Below are positions 24,701-33,520 of a stretch of DNA of 64,000 nucleotides, piece after piece (position 1 is the first letter of the stretch; the number at the start of each line of letters is the position of its first letter). This stretch comes from Aralia elata (lineage: Eukaryota; Streptophyta; Magnoliopsida; Apiales; Araliaceae), in the NCBI GenBank assembly GCA_034770075.1, contig CM068385.1, forward strand, positions 825,700-889,699, read 5' to 3'. Position numbers and translations under genes: made by a program. The notes below the pieces were generated by a model. It worked only from the letters and a program-made list of their open reading frames with translations. It did no database searches and was not told where the DNA came from.

Positions 24701-25477
24701 GTCAAAATATAAATAGGTGAAATTGTAAATAACTCATGTCCAATTATCATGTTCGCATAGAGTTTTTGTAAGATTTATAATTTTAAACATATCTTCATCA
24801 ATTTTGAATTTGAAAATATTTTTCTAAAAGTCAACAATGACTCTGTACTCCCTTAGATCTAAAATAGAAGATCAATATTGACTTTTTGAAATTCAAGTTG
24901 AGATATTTTTAAATTCAAAATTGATGTAGATATATTCAAAATAATAATTAAGAAGATGTCTCGAATTGACTTTCGAAAAACTCAATAATGACCCCTTATA
25001 TTTTTGGTACGAAGGGAGTATTTAAGTTTTGAGTTGGTTTACCTGACCTGGTGGTTGAGGCTCTCCAATATTGTCTGTTCATACAAGTTTTTGTCAGTTT
25101 TTTTTGTGTGCTTTTGCTTCTTTTTGTGTGTTTGTTTTAGGAGTTTTAGATCTGAAGAAAACAGATCATTCGTGACTTCCGAATGTACTACAAAATCAAT
25201 CTCCCTTAAATTTAGTGGTTCGAACCAAGTGCTGAAGTGGTCAATTGTGGCATTTTATGATCAAGTGATACTTAACATAATTCCTTTAAACTGGGAGCTG
25301 AAAATGCTTCTTCTTTTTTTCCTTATTGTTGCAGATAAATTCACCGTTCTATCTTTTCTAGAAGCACTTGAAGATTCTGTTTCAAAAACATCAGAATTGG
25401 AATCATCAAGGGGAGATGACAAGGATTCAAGATCTCAGACTTGCAACCAGAATGATCCAATGGATGAAGGCAAATAA
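8075..25477 (+). CDS. RPN13: 26S proteasome ubiquitin receptor RPN13 (ADRM1)
   Basis: Thirteen coding exons join in frame to 321 residues: 8075-8116, 8945-9037, 9243-9302, 10450-10488, 10585-10659, 10749-10815, 11707-11785, 22885-23000, 23081-23104, 23818-23912, 23993-24070, 24161-24215 and 25335-25477. The N-terminal Pru domain (about residues 15-125) has EFRAGKM, RKGLVRIG, HFQWLDR and YILKFQTDDRKFFFWMQE. The C-terminal DEUBAD region (from about residue 177) has LADLQRILSNIGSA, QGLASHLPEGQWTPEDL and SPPFRQQVDSF, followed by an acidic tail ending PMDEGK. RPN13 sits on RPN2 in the proteasome cap, binds ubiquitin chains through Pru and recruits the deubiquitinase UCH37/UCH2 through DEUBAD. The length matches plant orthologues (about 300 residues). 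Two oddities: intron 7 is 11.1 kb and full of retrotransposon, and intron 5 uses a GC donor. The coding sequence shows no lesions. Confidence 0.95.
8461..8935. repeat. Possible retrotransposon remnant in RPN13 intron 1
   Basis: This intronic stretch differs in texture from its surroundings. It has an LTR-like segment with a TATA-like CTTTAAATAG followed by ATT/TTG repeats, then a short inverted repeat built on GTGGAGTGCAGA / TCTGCACTCCAC. I could not find matching ends, a second LTR or a target duplication, so the element type is undecided. Confidence 0.3.
10660..10748 (+). other. GC-AG intron 5 of RPN13
   Basis: The coding frame requires the exon to end ...TTTTGGATGCAG at 10659 and resume at GAGCCTAAAG at 10749 (acceptor ttccag). 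The intron therefore starts GCCAGC, not GT. No GT within reach preserves the conserved FFWMQEP junction. GC-AG introns are a small natural class in plants. The donor lacks the usual GCAAGT extension. Confidence 0.75.
11041..11285. other. GC-richer segment of possible organellar origin in RPN13 intron 6
   Basis: About 245 bp differs in composition from the AT-rich intron, with C-runs and a local hairpin (CCCCCTCAGGGGGAGG). It has a texture that reminds me of plant mitochondrial intergenic DNA. I recognise no gene in it. A mitochondrial transfer is a guess based on composition. Confidence 0.25.
12187..12653 (-). repeat. Copia 3' LTR (left)
   Basis: This 467-bp copy matches 20793-21243 with scattered substitutions and small indels. 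On the plus strand it starts TGAAAACAAATGAACACTC and ends CACTATCCTTATTA, followed at once by the complement of the polypurine tract. Confidence 0.85.
12871..13284 (-). pseudogene. Copia RNase H fragment
   Basis: The minus-strand translation shows LKIIRYVTSTIDQGLNF, AYCDSDWGTCKASRRSITG and WQSKKQTIVSRSSKEA. These are the hallmark Copia RNase H motifs (YCDSDWAGC.D.RRST.G and WKSKKQ..VSRSS.EAEY). It is cut off from the reverse transcriptase at about 13285 by a 2.7 kb insertion and also carries a short duplication near 12855-12915. Confidence 0.85.
13285..15955. mobile_element. Composite insertion splitting the Copia RT/RNase H
   Basis: The Copia frame stops at about 15960 and resumes at about 13284. 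The outer parts of the inserted block carry diverged, roughly inverted ends rich in GTCG/CGAC: TTAAGTCGAAGCGAGTCG on the left and CGACTAGTCGTCGCTTAA on the right. This suggests a hAT-like or similar element. Inside it sits a much longer fold-back (13407-15454). I could not identify a target duplication, so the outer boundaries are approximate. Confidence 0.6.
13407..15454. repeat. Two-kilobase fold-back: about 1 kb arms around a 23-bp spacer
   Basis: The left arm runs from the CATCCGTAGCAACCGGTTGC end at about 13407 to 14446. The right arm runs from 14470 to about 15454 and is its near-complete reverse complement. The loop is 14447-14469. The tips carry GCAACCGGTTGC and CCAGCAACC motifs. The arms also share the CTAGCGGC and GCATATAT segments. 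The right arm has an extra tandem copy of a segment of about 37 bp (around 14490-14565), which the left arm lacks. There is no coding capacity. Long-armed Mutator-type or fold-back transposons have this form. Confidence 0.85.
15965..16770 (-). pseudogene. Copia reverse transcriptase remnant
   Basis: Minus-strand frames contain KARLVAKGYIQSEEVDY, ETFSPVAKMVIVR, HVDANNAFLHGDL, MYGLKQASRRWFSKL, the catalytic VYVDDILVTG (YVDD box) and YRRIVGKLMYLT. Several frame changes and a deletion around 16420-16500 break the enzyme. The 3' part is truncated by the insertion at about 15955. Confidence 0.88.
16792..17474 (-). pseudogene. Copia integrase C-terminus and linker
   Basis: The minus-strand translation ends in YSQAVKDPRWIEAMNKEL, the conserved start of Copia RT-proximal sequence. 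It is preceded by a Ser/His/Asn-rich linker and by the integrase C-terminal segment (LAPRAIKSVFLRYPRTQKGYK, read across 17370-17440). The frame is interrupted at 17475 by a LINE-tail insertion. Confidence 0.75.
17475..17793 (-). mobile_element. 5'-truncated LINE tail inserted in Copia integrase
   Basis: The minus-strand translation has the C-terminal motifs of plant L1-type open frames (CFAILWGIWLRGM and, in another frame, ERNARIFCDRSTNIELLW). An A-rich tail follows, seen as the T-rich tract at 17475-17520 on the plus strand. The 10-11 bp sequence CCAAAGA(T/C)TTT flanks it at 17465-17474 and 17794-17804, consistent with a LINE target-site duplication. Removing it re-joins the Copia HLKVFG...CFAS motif. 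Confidence 0.8.
17805..18539 (-). pseudogene. Copia integrase core remnant
   Basis: Minus-strand motifs are WHQSNKACKDLCPLAKQTK, LLHCDLWGPYNT, FLTLVEDCSRNTW, IRSDNGTSF and GIVHQSSC. They correspond to the GAG-pre-integrase zinc region and the first two catalytic Asp positions of the integrase core (CDLWGP, RSDNG). The third catalytic region has decayed. The 49-bp tandem duplication and the LINE insertion disrupt the downstream part. Confidence 0.85.
17956..18053. repeat. Perfect 49-bp tandem duplication
   Basis: The 49 bases at 17956-18004 are repeated exactly at 18005-18053 inside the Copia integrase region. This is a local slippage or repair scar with no function inferred. Confidence 0.95.
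18836..18910 (-). pseudogene. Copia protease active-site remnant
   Basis: The minus strand reads VLIDNGATDHV, the Copia aspartic-protease box (normally D[ST]GA..H[MV]). The Ser/Thr after the catalytic Asp is Asn here, and a stop follows shortly downstream, so no protease is made. Confidence 0.65.
19028..19118 (-). other. Plastid atpA fragment (NUPT) inside the Copia element
   Basis: The minus-strand translation reads EFEEGTVGIALNLESNN followed by VGVVLMGDGL. This is the N-terminal beta-barrel region of the chloroplast ATP synthase alpha subunit. The mitochondrial ATP1 version reads differently (EFASGVKGIALNLE), so the source is plastid. The fragment is about 90 bp and ends abruptly at both sides within Copia-derived sequence, so it is an inserted filler and not a gene. 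Confidence 0.8.
19721..20140 (-). pseudogene. Copia gag (UBN2-type) remnant
   Basis: The minus strand shows AKYKLCIVDGS...NFVLYNQWMRVNEMIISW and then NSNELSERFSSINGHWIFEIQNDI and SVELYYHKLNGLWDEF. This matches the Copia gag pattern (NYLLW...I.NS). The N-terminal end is cut at about 20140 by an inverted LTR fragment, and frames change within it. Confidence 0.8.
20142..20526 (+). repeat. Third, inverted and truncated copy of the Copia LTR
   Basis: The plus strand here starts TAATAAGGATAGTACACC, the reverse-complement start of the flanking LTRs. It can be followed through the shared GTGCACATACTGATGATA, GAAACATTCTCTACACC and TTCATGTAAGCTTTC blocks to about 20526, where similarity stops some 80 bp short of the LTR end. 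It lies opposite to both flanking LTRs, at the gag N-terminus. Confidence 0.85.
20781..20792 (-). other. Copia primer-binding site
   Basis: The minus strand reads TGGTATCAGAGT immediately after the end of the 5' LTR (…TTTTCA). This is the standard plant Copia primer-binding site, complementary to the 3' end of initiator tRNA-Met. Confidence 0.9.
20793..21243 (-). repeat. Copia 5' LTR (right)
   Basis: This 451-bp copy is a direct repeat of 12187-12653. On the plus strand it begins TGAAAACAAATGAAAACTC and ends CACTATCCTTATTA, followed by the TTATT candidate target duplication. Confidence 0.85.
21244..22884. other. Remainder of RPN13 intron 7
   Basis: AT-rich intronic DNA between the Copia element and exon 8. 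It contains a compound microsatellite, (AT)n followed by (AG)n, at about 21742-21793. I see no coding exon. Confidence 0.6.
24487..24842. repeat. Stowaway-like element, itself hit by another MITE
   Basis: The left side begins CTCCCTCTGTTCCAACTGTTGAC and the right side shows GTCAACAATGACTCTG, an inverted pair of the CTCCCTCCGT type. The middle is interrupted by the 144-bp element at 24625-24768. The right boundary is uncertain because a second Stowaway-like element starts at once. Confidence 0.5.
24625..24768. mobile_element. Mutator-type MITE, copy 1 (9-bp target duplication)
   Basis: A 144-bp hairpin whose right end reads, in reverse complement, CAAAAACTCTATGCG...CATGATAATT. It is flanked by the exact 9-mer TAAGATTTA at 24616-24624 and 24769-24777. 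Nine-base duplications are characteristic of Mutator-like elements. It is the same family as 25785-25942. Confidence 0.8.
24848..25018. mobile_element. Stowaway-like (Tc1/mariner) MITE
   Basis: A 171-bp element with ends CTCCCTTAGATC and (reverse complement of the right end) CTCCCTTCGTACC, flanked by TA on both sides. The interior forms a hairpin around 'gactttttgaaa...' sequences. It lies in the last intron of RPN13. Confidence 0.75.
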
Positions 25478-25784
25478 TAGCAAGCCAACTGATTTGTTTT
25501 CCATAGCTGTGATTTATTTCTTACAATGCTCATGCTGCGTATTTACTGTTATGAAGGGGTGTTGAGTACGTGTGTGGTTGCTTACATGTATTGAAATATG
25601 AGAGACAGGATTGGGGAAGACAAGAAAAAAACAATGAATTAGAGCAGTGTTTGTTCAGCTCCATTTTATTCACTCAAGTCTTAAATTCTAAATTTTCCCT
25701 CCTGTAGACATGCAACAAATCTCAGTTGGTTTTTATCTTAAAACAAGTCGGATGGTACCCCATGTGAAAATGACAATAAAATTA

Positions 25785-25942
25785 CAAAAACTCTATGCGG
25801 ACATGATAATTGGATATGAACTCTTTACAATTTTACTTATTTATATTTTGATCCCTTATTATAAAAAATGGAGGGTCAAAATACAAATAGATGAAATTGT
25901 AAAGAGTTTATGTTTAATTATCATGTTCGCGTAGAAACGCTC
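25785..25942. mobile_element. Mutator-type MITE, copy 2, in the RPN13 3' flank
   Basis: A 158-bp hairpin with left end CAAAAACTCTATGCGGACAT and right end (reverse complement) GAGCGTTTCTACGCGAACAT, sharing a CATGATAATT block. The exact 9-mer ATAAAATTA flanks it at 25776-25784 and 25943-25951. It is the same family as 24625-24768 and lies between the convergent 3' ends of RPN13 and the cyclase. Confidence 0.82.
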
Positions 25943-26185
25943 ATAAAATTATGATGACAAACAATGATCTGATTGAATAAGTCTTCAATTAGGTGAAGAT
26001 TACTAATCATTTTTAATGAGTACAACATGATACAATTACATATACATATGTATATTGGAAATCTTCCTCGACCCTGTTTACATAGCATACCCCATATTAT
26101 CATAAAGAATTTATGCACTTGCATATATAAATCCATATGATAGTGCAACCTATTTCGTTTTATAACAGGCATAGATATTATTAAT

Positions 26186-29100
26186 TTATACATTTAAGGT
26201 TTTCAAGATCTTGCCGGATGGTTGTAATACGCGATTCAGATATTCTCCAAGAGCCCAAATAGGAAATATGTTTCTGTAGGCAGAATAACTAATCATGCAG
26301 TTCTTGTTGAACACTCCTACAATTTCCTGTAAACAAAAAATAAATAGTACTAAAACTCATGTATTATAATTATATAATACTCTCCCTCTCTCTGTTTAAA
26401 TTATAAAATCAATGTTAACTTTTTAAAGTCAACGTATAATACTCCCTCCGTTTATAGTTTAAATTATAAGATCAATATCAACATTTTCATAAATTGAAAC
26501 TCAGTTTATTATATTTATATAACTTCCCTAGCTATCAAAGTTAATTAATAATCAGAGAGACAGAGTGAGAGAGAGACCTGCTGTGGAAAGTCACCATTTT
26601 TCATTTGGGAATTAATTAACACCTTTGCAGCACGATGGAGTGGGGTAGGATCTCTCTGAGCCTATATACATATATTGTCCAAAGCATTGTTAATAATAAA
26701 ACCACAATAAATAAGCAATATTTTATATGTTTAAACTTAGATTTACTGCAGTTTACCTGTTATATTTTTAGTCAATAAAGCTTAGAAACTACTATATATT
26801 AGAATTTAGTTACACCTACCTGCCCAGCTTCTATCAGGGCTAGCATAGCCCATCCAGTATTTGCTACATGCGAAATGTTTCCTTCAATATTTGTATATAC
26901 CTTTTTACACATTAAAAACAAATCAAAGTGAGACGAAACTCAAATTTCCTTGTGAAAGGAATATATATGATGTTACAAATAAAATTGTAAATGGTTAAAA
27001 ATTATATGATGATGAATTCAGTATATTGTCTTTGATCGATTTCAAGATAAGTATAATTAGAACCTGGTAATGGTATATATATATATTTTTCTCGTCCTTA
27101 TTAAGTATTGGATGAAATGCTGCAAAATTAACTCTCTCTTTTTTTTTCATAAATAAATAGGAGTAACTTTTATACAGAATGGGGATGGAAAGTAAAAGAT
27201 GCTTAAGTTGTGTAAAAATGTACACCTCATTTTGGCATGAAAGATAGCTCTCTCCCCATCCACCAGAACCAAGTTGTTTGGATAATAAGAAATCACAAGC
27301 TCTTCTGATGCTATAGCAATTTCGGTAAGTCCTCCCAGCAGCCACCAACCCCTTAATTCCAAACCATGTCCCATAGGTGTAGCAGATTCCCCAAGAGCCA
27401 TACCTAACCATGTTTATATATATTACCCATGTTAGACAGTTCTATATATTATATGTACTCGATACAACTCTAGTTAGTCCAACTCATATTGAAAGGGAAA
27501 AAAAAATAAAAAAAAAATTAACGTTTTGTTATCTTTGATCCTTTGTTTCTCACGAAGGCTTATATATCAACCAGGCGTATTTTTTGAGTGCTGCAGTTTA
27601 AATATTTACTTTTGTCTATAATATTATATCCCTCCTCGATCGAGATAATAATGTGGCAATTATTGCCGAGTCTAAATGAGATTCAAAAGGAGAAGACATA
27701 CCATGAGCCATCAGGCAGTTGTATGCTCTCAATAAAGTTAGTTGCTTTTGCAATACATGCTTCAATCTCCTTCCTCCTATATCCTGGATATAATCTCATG
27801 AAAGATTTAAGGCCTTGAATCGCTGCTGAAGTGCATTCTACATACCTACATTAATAGGCTATCAATGTTAAAAGGCAGACCAATTTTCATGGAAAGGACT
27901 ATGACATGATTTATAATCCTCCCACCCTTCCAAAATATAAGAGCAGTTTTGACTTTTTGAAGTCAAATTGAAACTTAAAATTGATATGAATTTATTTAGT
28001 TTTAGTCAATACAGTTATAAACATTGCAAATTACCTAAGTACTACTAATTACAAGATTTGAACGAATAACATCAGTTTTCAATTTTAAAATATCTCAAGG
28101 TGACTTCAAAAAATCAAACTTACTCCAATTTTTTGTATTCCAACATTATGTTAACTCCGTATACTAGATAACAGAATGCATACACCATATAGTTCGTGCA
28201 AGAGTGGATGAAAGTAATAGAATATAAGAAGCGAGTTTTTTTAAATTCTCATTTCTTTTGTCGTTATATATGATCAAGAACATATTGGAAAGTGCTTGAA
28301 ATTAAGTTTGTTGTTCTTACTGATAATCTATAACGATATCTCCAAAAGTTTCAGCTGGATTGAGTAGCTACAAGAGAAACAGAGAGGGTGCATAAACTCT
28401 TCTATTTCATTTGTTACTATTTCTGTGCTTGAGGGGAGATCAAGACTGCCTTACCTCTAACCAGGCATAAGATCTTGTGAGCTCATATGATGCAAAACCT
28501 CCGGTGCAATTCTATATTAATCTCAAAAGAAGTGTTAGTTTAATAAAAACACACACATGCGCACACACACACACACACACATATAATATATATATATATA
28601 TATTTCTATGAAGCTAGTCCTTTCAACTTGATTTCTTCTAGCTAGGTAACTACAATCTTTAAGTAAGTTGCATCATATATAGTGTTCGATGTTTTGAACC
28701 TGATTAGCATAATCTATAGAAACGCACTTGTAATAGGGTTAATTAATTATGCTAAAACCCTCTTGCAAGAACGGACTAACATGGTTAGCTACCCAACCAA
28801 CTTTTATAATTAAATACCGTTGTTGTATGGGTAGATCTTATCGTGAAAGACCTATTACTGGATAATTCATGGGTAGAGTCAAAGAACGTGAACTATACAA
28901 GTTGTGGATAACATTGATTAAATTAAGTGCTTCAACATCGACATTACCAATAAATAAAATGAAGTCCATCCAATGCAAAAATAAATAGTTATGACATGAT
29001 ACGGTACCTGAAGGGATAGAATTAGTACGGTACCTGAAGGGATAGAATATAGTTAACAGCATCATATAATTGAACTGGTGATATTGCTTCTCCAACAATG

Positions 29101-32100
29101 TCAAAAGGCATATTTGATAGCAAGAGTGCAGCCTGCATATTTTCGAGATTATCATTTCTCATATCTGAACGAGAATATAATCGTGCCAATTTGTTTAGGA
29201 TGTTCTCATAGGAATATTACATATATCCCTATATTTGTATGTATATAAAGACACGTGAACAAAACACTATATACCCTTGGCTTTCGCTATTATCACAAAT
29301 CAACCCTTGCAATTTCTGGCTTACAAAGATTTTAATTGCCAAAAAGGCGACACAGGCTTTCAACATTTCCAAGGAAGAACATGCATTCAAATTATAAAGC
29401 AATTTTTATTGTTATTTTTAATTTTTTTTAGGAAACACACTGATATGATGATAAACATTTGCAAAAGTGTAGTTGCTCTTGTACTCTATGATGTACATAT
29501 TGTTCCAATAAGACGCAAGGAGCACACTATATCAACAAAAGTACATTAGTCAGACCACATTTTTCCATTGATAGAATCTATAATAATGCATGCATCAATC
29601 TAATCACCATGCTCTAGTTTCTTCACATAATGTATTATGGGAAAATCAATACTAGCTACCTTCAAACCTTCTGCAGTGCAATCTGATACAGGCCAACCAT
29701 TATCTGGTGTAGAGAAGGGCCATCCGCCCTTGGAAATGTGACGATACCATGAACTGAGATTTCCCGGACTATCCTCTCTAACCTTTATATATATATGTAC
29801 CAAAATCAAATCATAACTAATTAAAGCTTAGATTAATATTTATCAAACATAATTAATGAAATGATGCATGGTTATGGAAGAAATTAAAGTGCAAGTGCTA
29901 AAATACTCACCTGTGAGATTTTAATGAAATCATGCGCTTTTTTAAGCATTGAGCCGTATTCATCAACCAGGCCAGTTGAGAGTATTGCTTGAACAGCAAA
30001 ACCAACATCCCATAGCTGCGATCCATTATATCCCTATATATATGTAGTGAAAAGTTTGTTTTGTACTTATTAATTACTAGTAGTTCATAAAAATGCAATA
30101 TATTTATTGCAAGCTAATAAGTTTTAAATTATCTCATATACTACTCTCAGATTCATGTATAATTGAACAGTACCTTCATTTTCATGCCATCTTCAGCCAC
30201 CCACAGATAATCTTTTATCCTGGAGAGGTGCAATATATTTGCCATTGAATTTGGGTCCTCCACCCAACAACAGACCATGTTTAGTACCTACTTCAACATA
30301 ATTAAGAGAGTAATATTTTTGAGTATGTATATATTTCGTTCAATTATTTCAAAGGGTTTAAGAACAGAAGGAAGCTATAACTAATATCTACTTCAGAAAA
30401 GGGTCAAGAACTAAGGAAACTGTACTCAAAGGTCATTCTATAAATATCAAATAGTCCACGCAAGTAGTCACCAAAATCTATATAGATTAATTACACGTGT
30501 AATATTCACATTCCATGACAATGAAGCAATTGAGCAACTACATTCTTGATCTGGGATTCTCAATTTCTTAACTTGTCATTGCAGAAAAGTTAAATTGTTT
30601 TCATTCAGGGAAAGTTTAAAACTTATTTCTTCCAAGTTTATAGATGAACGATATTTATCACTTTAGGGTATGGTTTTATACAGCGGAAATTAAATCATAG
30701 AAATTTAGTAGTTCTTTAGTCCAAAACAACTTTGAGCGTCACATAGTAGCGACACAATGTTTACTTTTAAGTCGCTAAAGCCACATACCACACCATTCAT
30801 ATGATTTAGACCGAGAGTTAATGCATAACTATTTGTCGCTATGCTCATTTTTTTTATTTTTTATGAAGGACAAGCTGTGTGAATATATAAACATAAAATA
30901 CAGTTTTAAAAGGAATTTGTGCATTATTAATTAGGGGGTCATAAATTATGAGGCTACGCTACGTACCTTATTAACGGGTCCAAGGCATATATAGCTGGTG
31001 TTTTCATCCTCATAATGGATATGTTGCATTGCAGTAGTTAGAGCCCTCTGCCTCATCTTAGACAAGGGCCATCGCATGAGTAGTCGTTCTACACCTTTGT
31101 GCAAACAACTCCACAGCATGTCTTGTATTAACGGATGCGGATAGTACAGATCTTCCTGCATCCATTAATTGATAAAAAAATCACATTGAATATTTAATCA
31201 AATTAATTTGAATAAGTTGTCTGGACAAATACATATAGTCAAATTAATTAATATATACTCTGTGTTCCACAAAAAGAGCCACATTTGCAAAATTCACGAC
31301 TATCAGGGATGTATTTTCGTTTCATGTTTATGTTTACTCCTAAAGATAATAAGTTTTTAGGTTAATAGTGATGACAGGATAATTCATATTGTGTCATTTT
31401 ATACTATTATCAATATGTATAATAAATTGCGGCACGAATTGTTTTTGTAAATGGGACTATAAGTACACGAATAGGAACGCACCTTAGCACATTGATTTCT
31501 AGCCAAATCCCAGTTAATTTGATGATAGGGATGTGTATAGAGCTCTCTTCTTAGTGATAGAACAGTGGAATTGATTGGTCCCACAAACCTCCTCCCGTAT
31601 AAGTATGACATGGGCAGGTACACCATCCGACAATGGTTCCACATACGTCCTGCAAAACATACATTACATTACATTACATACATAAACCTTACCCACCCAA
31701 TGCCTGAGCTGAGCTGAGCTGAGCTGAGACATTTTTAAAGTTTTTAAGGGGAGGTTCTTGAGAGAGAGGGAGGGAGGGAGAGAGAAATATTTCATGAATA
31801 GGAAACAGAGAAAGTTATTTAACCTAACCTGGGTGTAGTGGAAGAAAATAAGGAAGAAGCCACATCTCTGGTGGTAGAGGGTTGTTGCCGCTCCACTCAT
31901 ATACTCCCAGTATCTATATATATATATATACATATAAATTATTAATCACACATACATACATTCATACATATATATATATATACACACACAGACTCCATCT
32001 CTCCCAAAATTAGAATAAGAGATACATTTATAAAACCATAATTTAATTTTATACAACTTTTGCCAAGAAAATAGAGAGATATTATTAGTACAGAATGATA

Positions 32101-33257
32101 TGAAGGGTACCGAGAGCCAGAATTTTCCCCAGGAGGGAATGTAGGTAACTCCGCCATGATCAATAATCCATCTTCTACCTTTCTCCAGGCTGCTGCCTCC
32201 ATTAATTCCTCCAGTAGCAGCTTCATCTCTAATTTGATCGTCTCCTCCTCCTCCTCCTCGTATTAGCAATAATCTGAGTGTGATGTAATTGAGAGCAGTA
32301 CACAGCATAGTACTGCACCCTTCTATATGCAATCCCCACCCTCCGTCCACATTCTGCACTCCAATACTCCACCCCTCTTTCTTTAGTCATAAAATGTAAA
32401 TGATATATTTTGTATTTATCAATATATAAAAATGGCAGTACGTAATTATGCAAGCTAATTAATTATCAATGATTATTATATATTACAAGAAGAAGAAGAA
32501 GAAGAAAGTAGTACCTGGTGGTTGTATATATAACGACATATCTCCCTTTGATGTTCCTTGGCCAAAATTGTATCCATGACTCCCATGACATACAACCCAA
32601 TAACCTATACAAAATTATGAATAAGTAAATTAATAGCCTTCAAATCCTTAATTATCAAAGGAAAAGCTAGCCATGGGTTTACCAAGCCAGGAAGAAGAAA
32701 CAATGGGCCACCATAGTCACCGGGCCAGTGGCCATCATCAGCCTGAATAGTTGAGTAGAATTTCAAGGCCCTGCTAAGTGCCATTTTCACTCCTTCCGCA
32801 CCACCACTACTACTAATTTCTCCTTCACTTCCTACTTTCATCTCATCATCACCAAAGTTCCAGGATTTCTCTCTTTCAAACTATCCACAATTAGTGACCA
32901 AAAAAATTAGTTAATTAGCAACCCAACATAATAATACTCACTCGCTCAATTGTGTTAGGTAGGTACGTAGACAAATTTTATCTAGTTTAGCCTCGTTAGC
33001 TATACTGTACAACTAAATTAAGTCAGTACTCATTAAGTATTAGTATTGACAGGGTTGTACAATATAATTAACTACTCATAAAACTTATCTAGTTATCTTT
33101 TATTTTCCTACTCATCCTCCCAAATATATATAAGAGCAAAATGATACGCAAAAAAATAAGATACTTATTATATTTTGCAACGGAGGAGGAAGTACGTGGT
33201 AGTAGTAGTCCAAGTGTTTTAATAAAAGAAAATTGCACAATAGAATTCAGTGGGTGT

Positions 33258-33303
<46 letters not shown>

Positions 33304-33520
33304 TAGCTCTTACTTGATATCTCATTAGAAGATCAGAACTATGTTTAACTTGAAATCGATTTTTATGAAACTCTTGGCGAAGTTTGTCAATGTGAGCTCG
33401 TTCTTCGGGTGTACCAAGATTTGGATCAAACTCCCAAAACTGTCTACCAATATGATTATTCACACTTTTCAACCCTGGATCCTCCTCCCCTTGACCTTGA
33501 GATAATACAAGTTTCCACAT
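26186..33520 (-). CDS. LAS1: Oxidosqualene cyclase, probable plant lanosterol synthase
   Basis: Eighteen exons join in frame to 789 residues: 33520-33314, 32880-32683, 32604-32515, 32353-32111, 31913-31829, 31649-31483, 31155-30967, 30287-30174, 30033-29911, 29782-29660, 29132-29034, 28511-28455, 28367-28321, 27845-27702, 27403-27226, 26900-26820, 26661-26578 and 26326-26186. It cyclises 2,3-oxidosqualene at the ER membrane. The initiating acid is Asp506 of SDCTAE, and QW-type repeats are present (for example GSWYGSWG, GSGGWGESY). Cycloartenol-synthase-type motifs (WPFST, SHVANTGWAMLALIEAGQ, FNKNCMISYSAYRNIFPIWALGEY) exclude beta-amyrin synthase. At the positions equivalent to Arabidopsis CAS1 His477 and Ile481 it has Asn500 and Val504, the combination that converts CAS1 into a lanosterol-forming enzyme; His280 and Tyr433 (CAS1 His257, Tyr410) are kept. 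Oddities: MWNHCR in place of MWCHCR, and a Gly-rich insertion. The enzyme class is certain; the product is inferred. Confidence 0.93.
27919..28160. repeat. Hairpin MITE remnant in a cyclase intron
   Basis: The left side reads CTTCCAAAATATAAGAGCAG...TTTGACTTTTTGAAGTCAAA. The right side carries its inverse (GACTTCAAAAAATCAAACTTACTCC). The sequence type ('ccaaaatataagagc..gactttttgaagtc') recurs in other Stowaway-like elements of this window (24848, 58457). It lies in the intron between exons 13 and 14. The ends are decayed. Confidence 0.5.
28553..28603. repeat. Compound (AC)n-(AT)n microsatellite
   Basis: An alternating CA tract followed by a TA tract lies in the intron between cyclase exons 11 and 12. 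A simple-sequence repeat, likely length-variable. Confidence 0.9.
29001..29053. repeat. 26-bp tandem duplication across a cyclase splice donor
   Basis: ACGGTACCTGAAGGGATAGA occurs at 29001 and again at 29027, a period of 26 bp. Each copy contains the sequence CTTCAG|GTACCG on the minus strand, so the exon 11 donor is present twice. Only the upstream donor (exon end at 29034) keeps the frame open. Using the second would add an in-frame TAA. Confidence 0.9.
33262..33297. repeat. (AT)n microsatellite in cyclase intron 1
   Basis: About 36 bases of alternating AT lie just inside the first intron of the cyclase gene, downstream of the exon 1 donor. Confidence 0.9.

Noticed and set aside
26186..33520. 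Beta-amyrin synthase assignment of the cyclase
   Set aside because: The N-terminus allows it, but WPFST, MWxHCR (His, not Tyr) and the C-terminal motifs are of the cycloartenol/lanosterol type.
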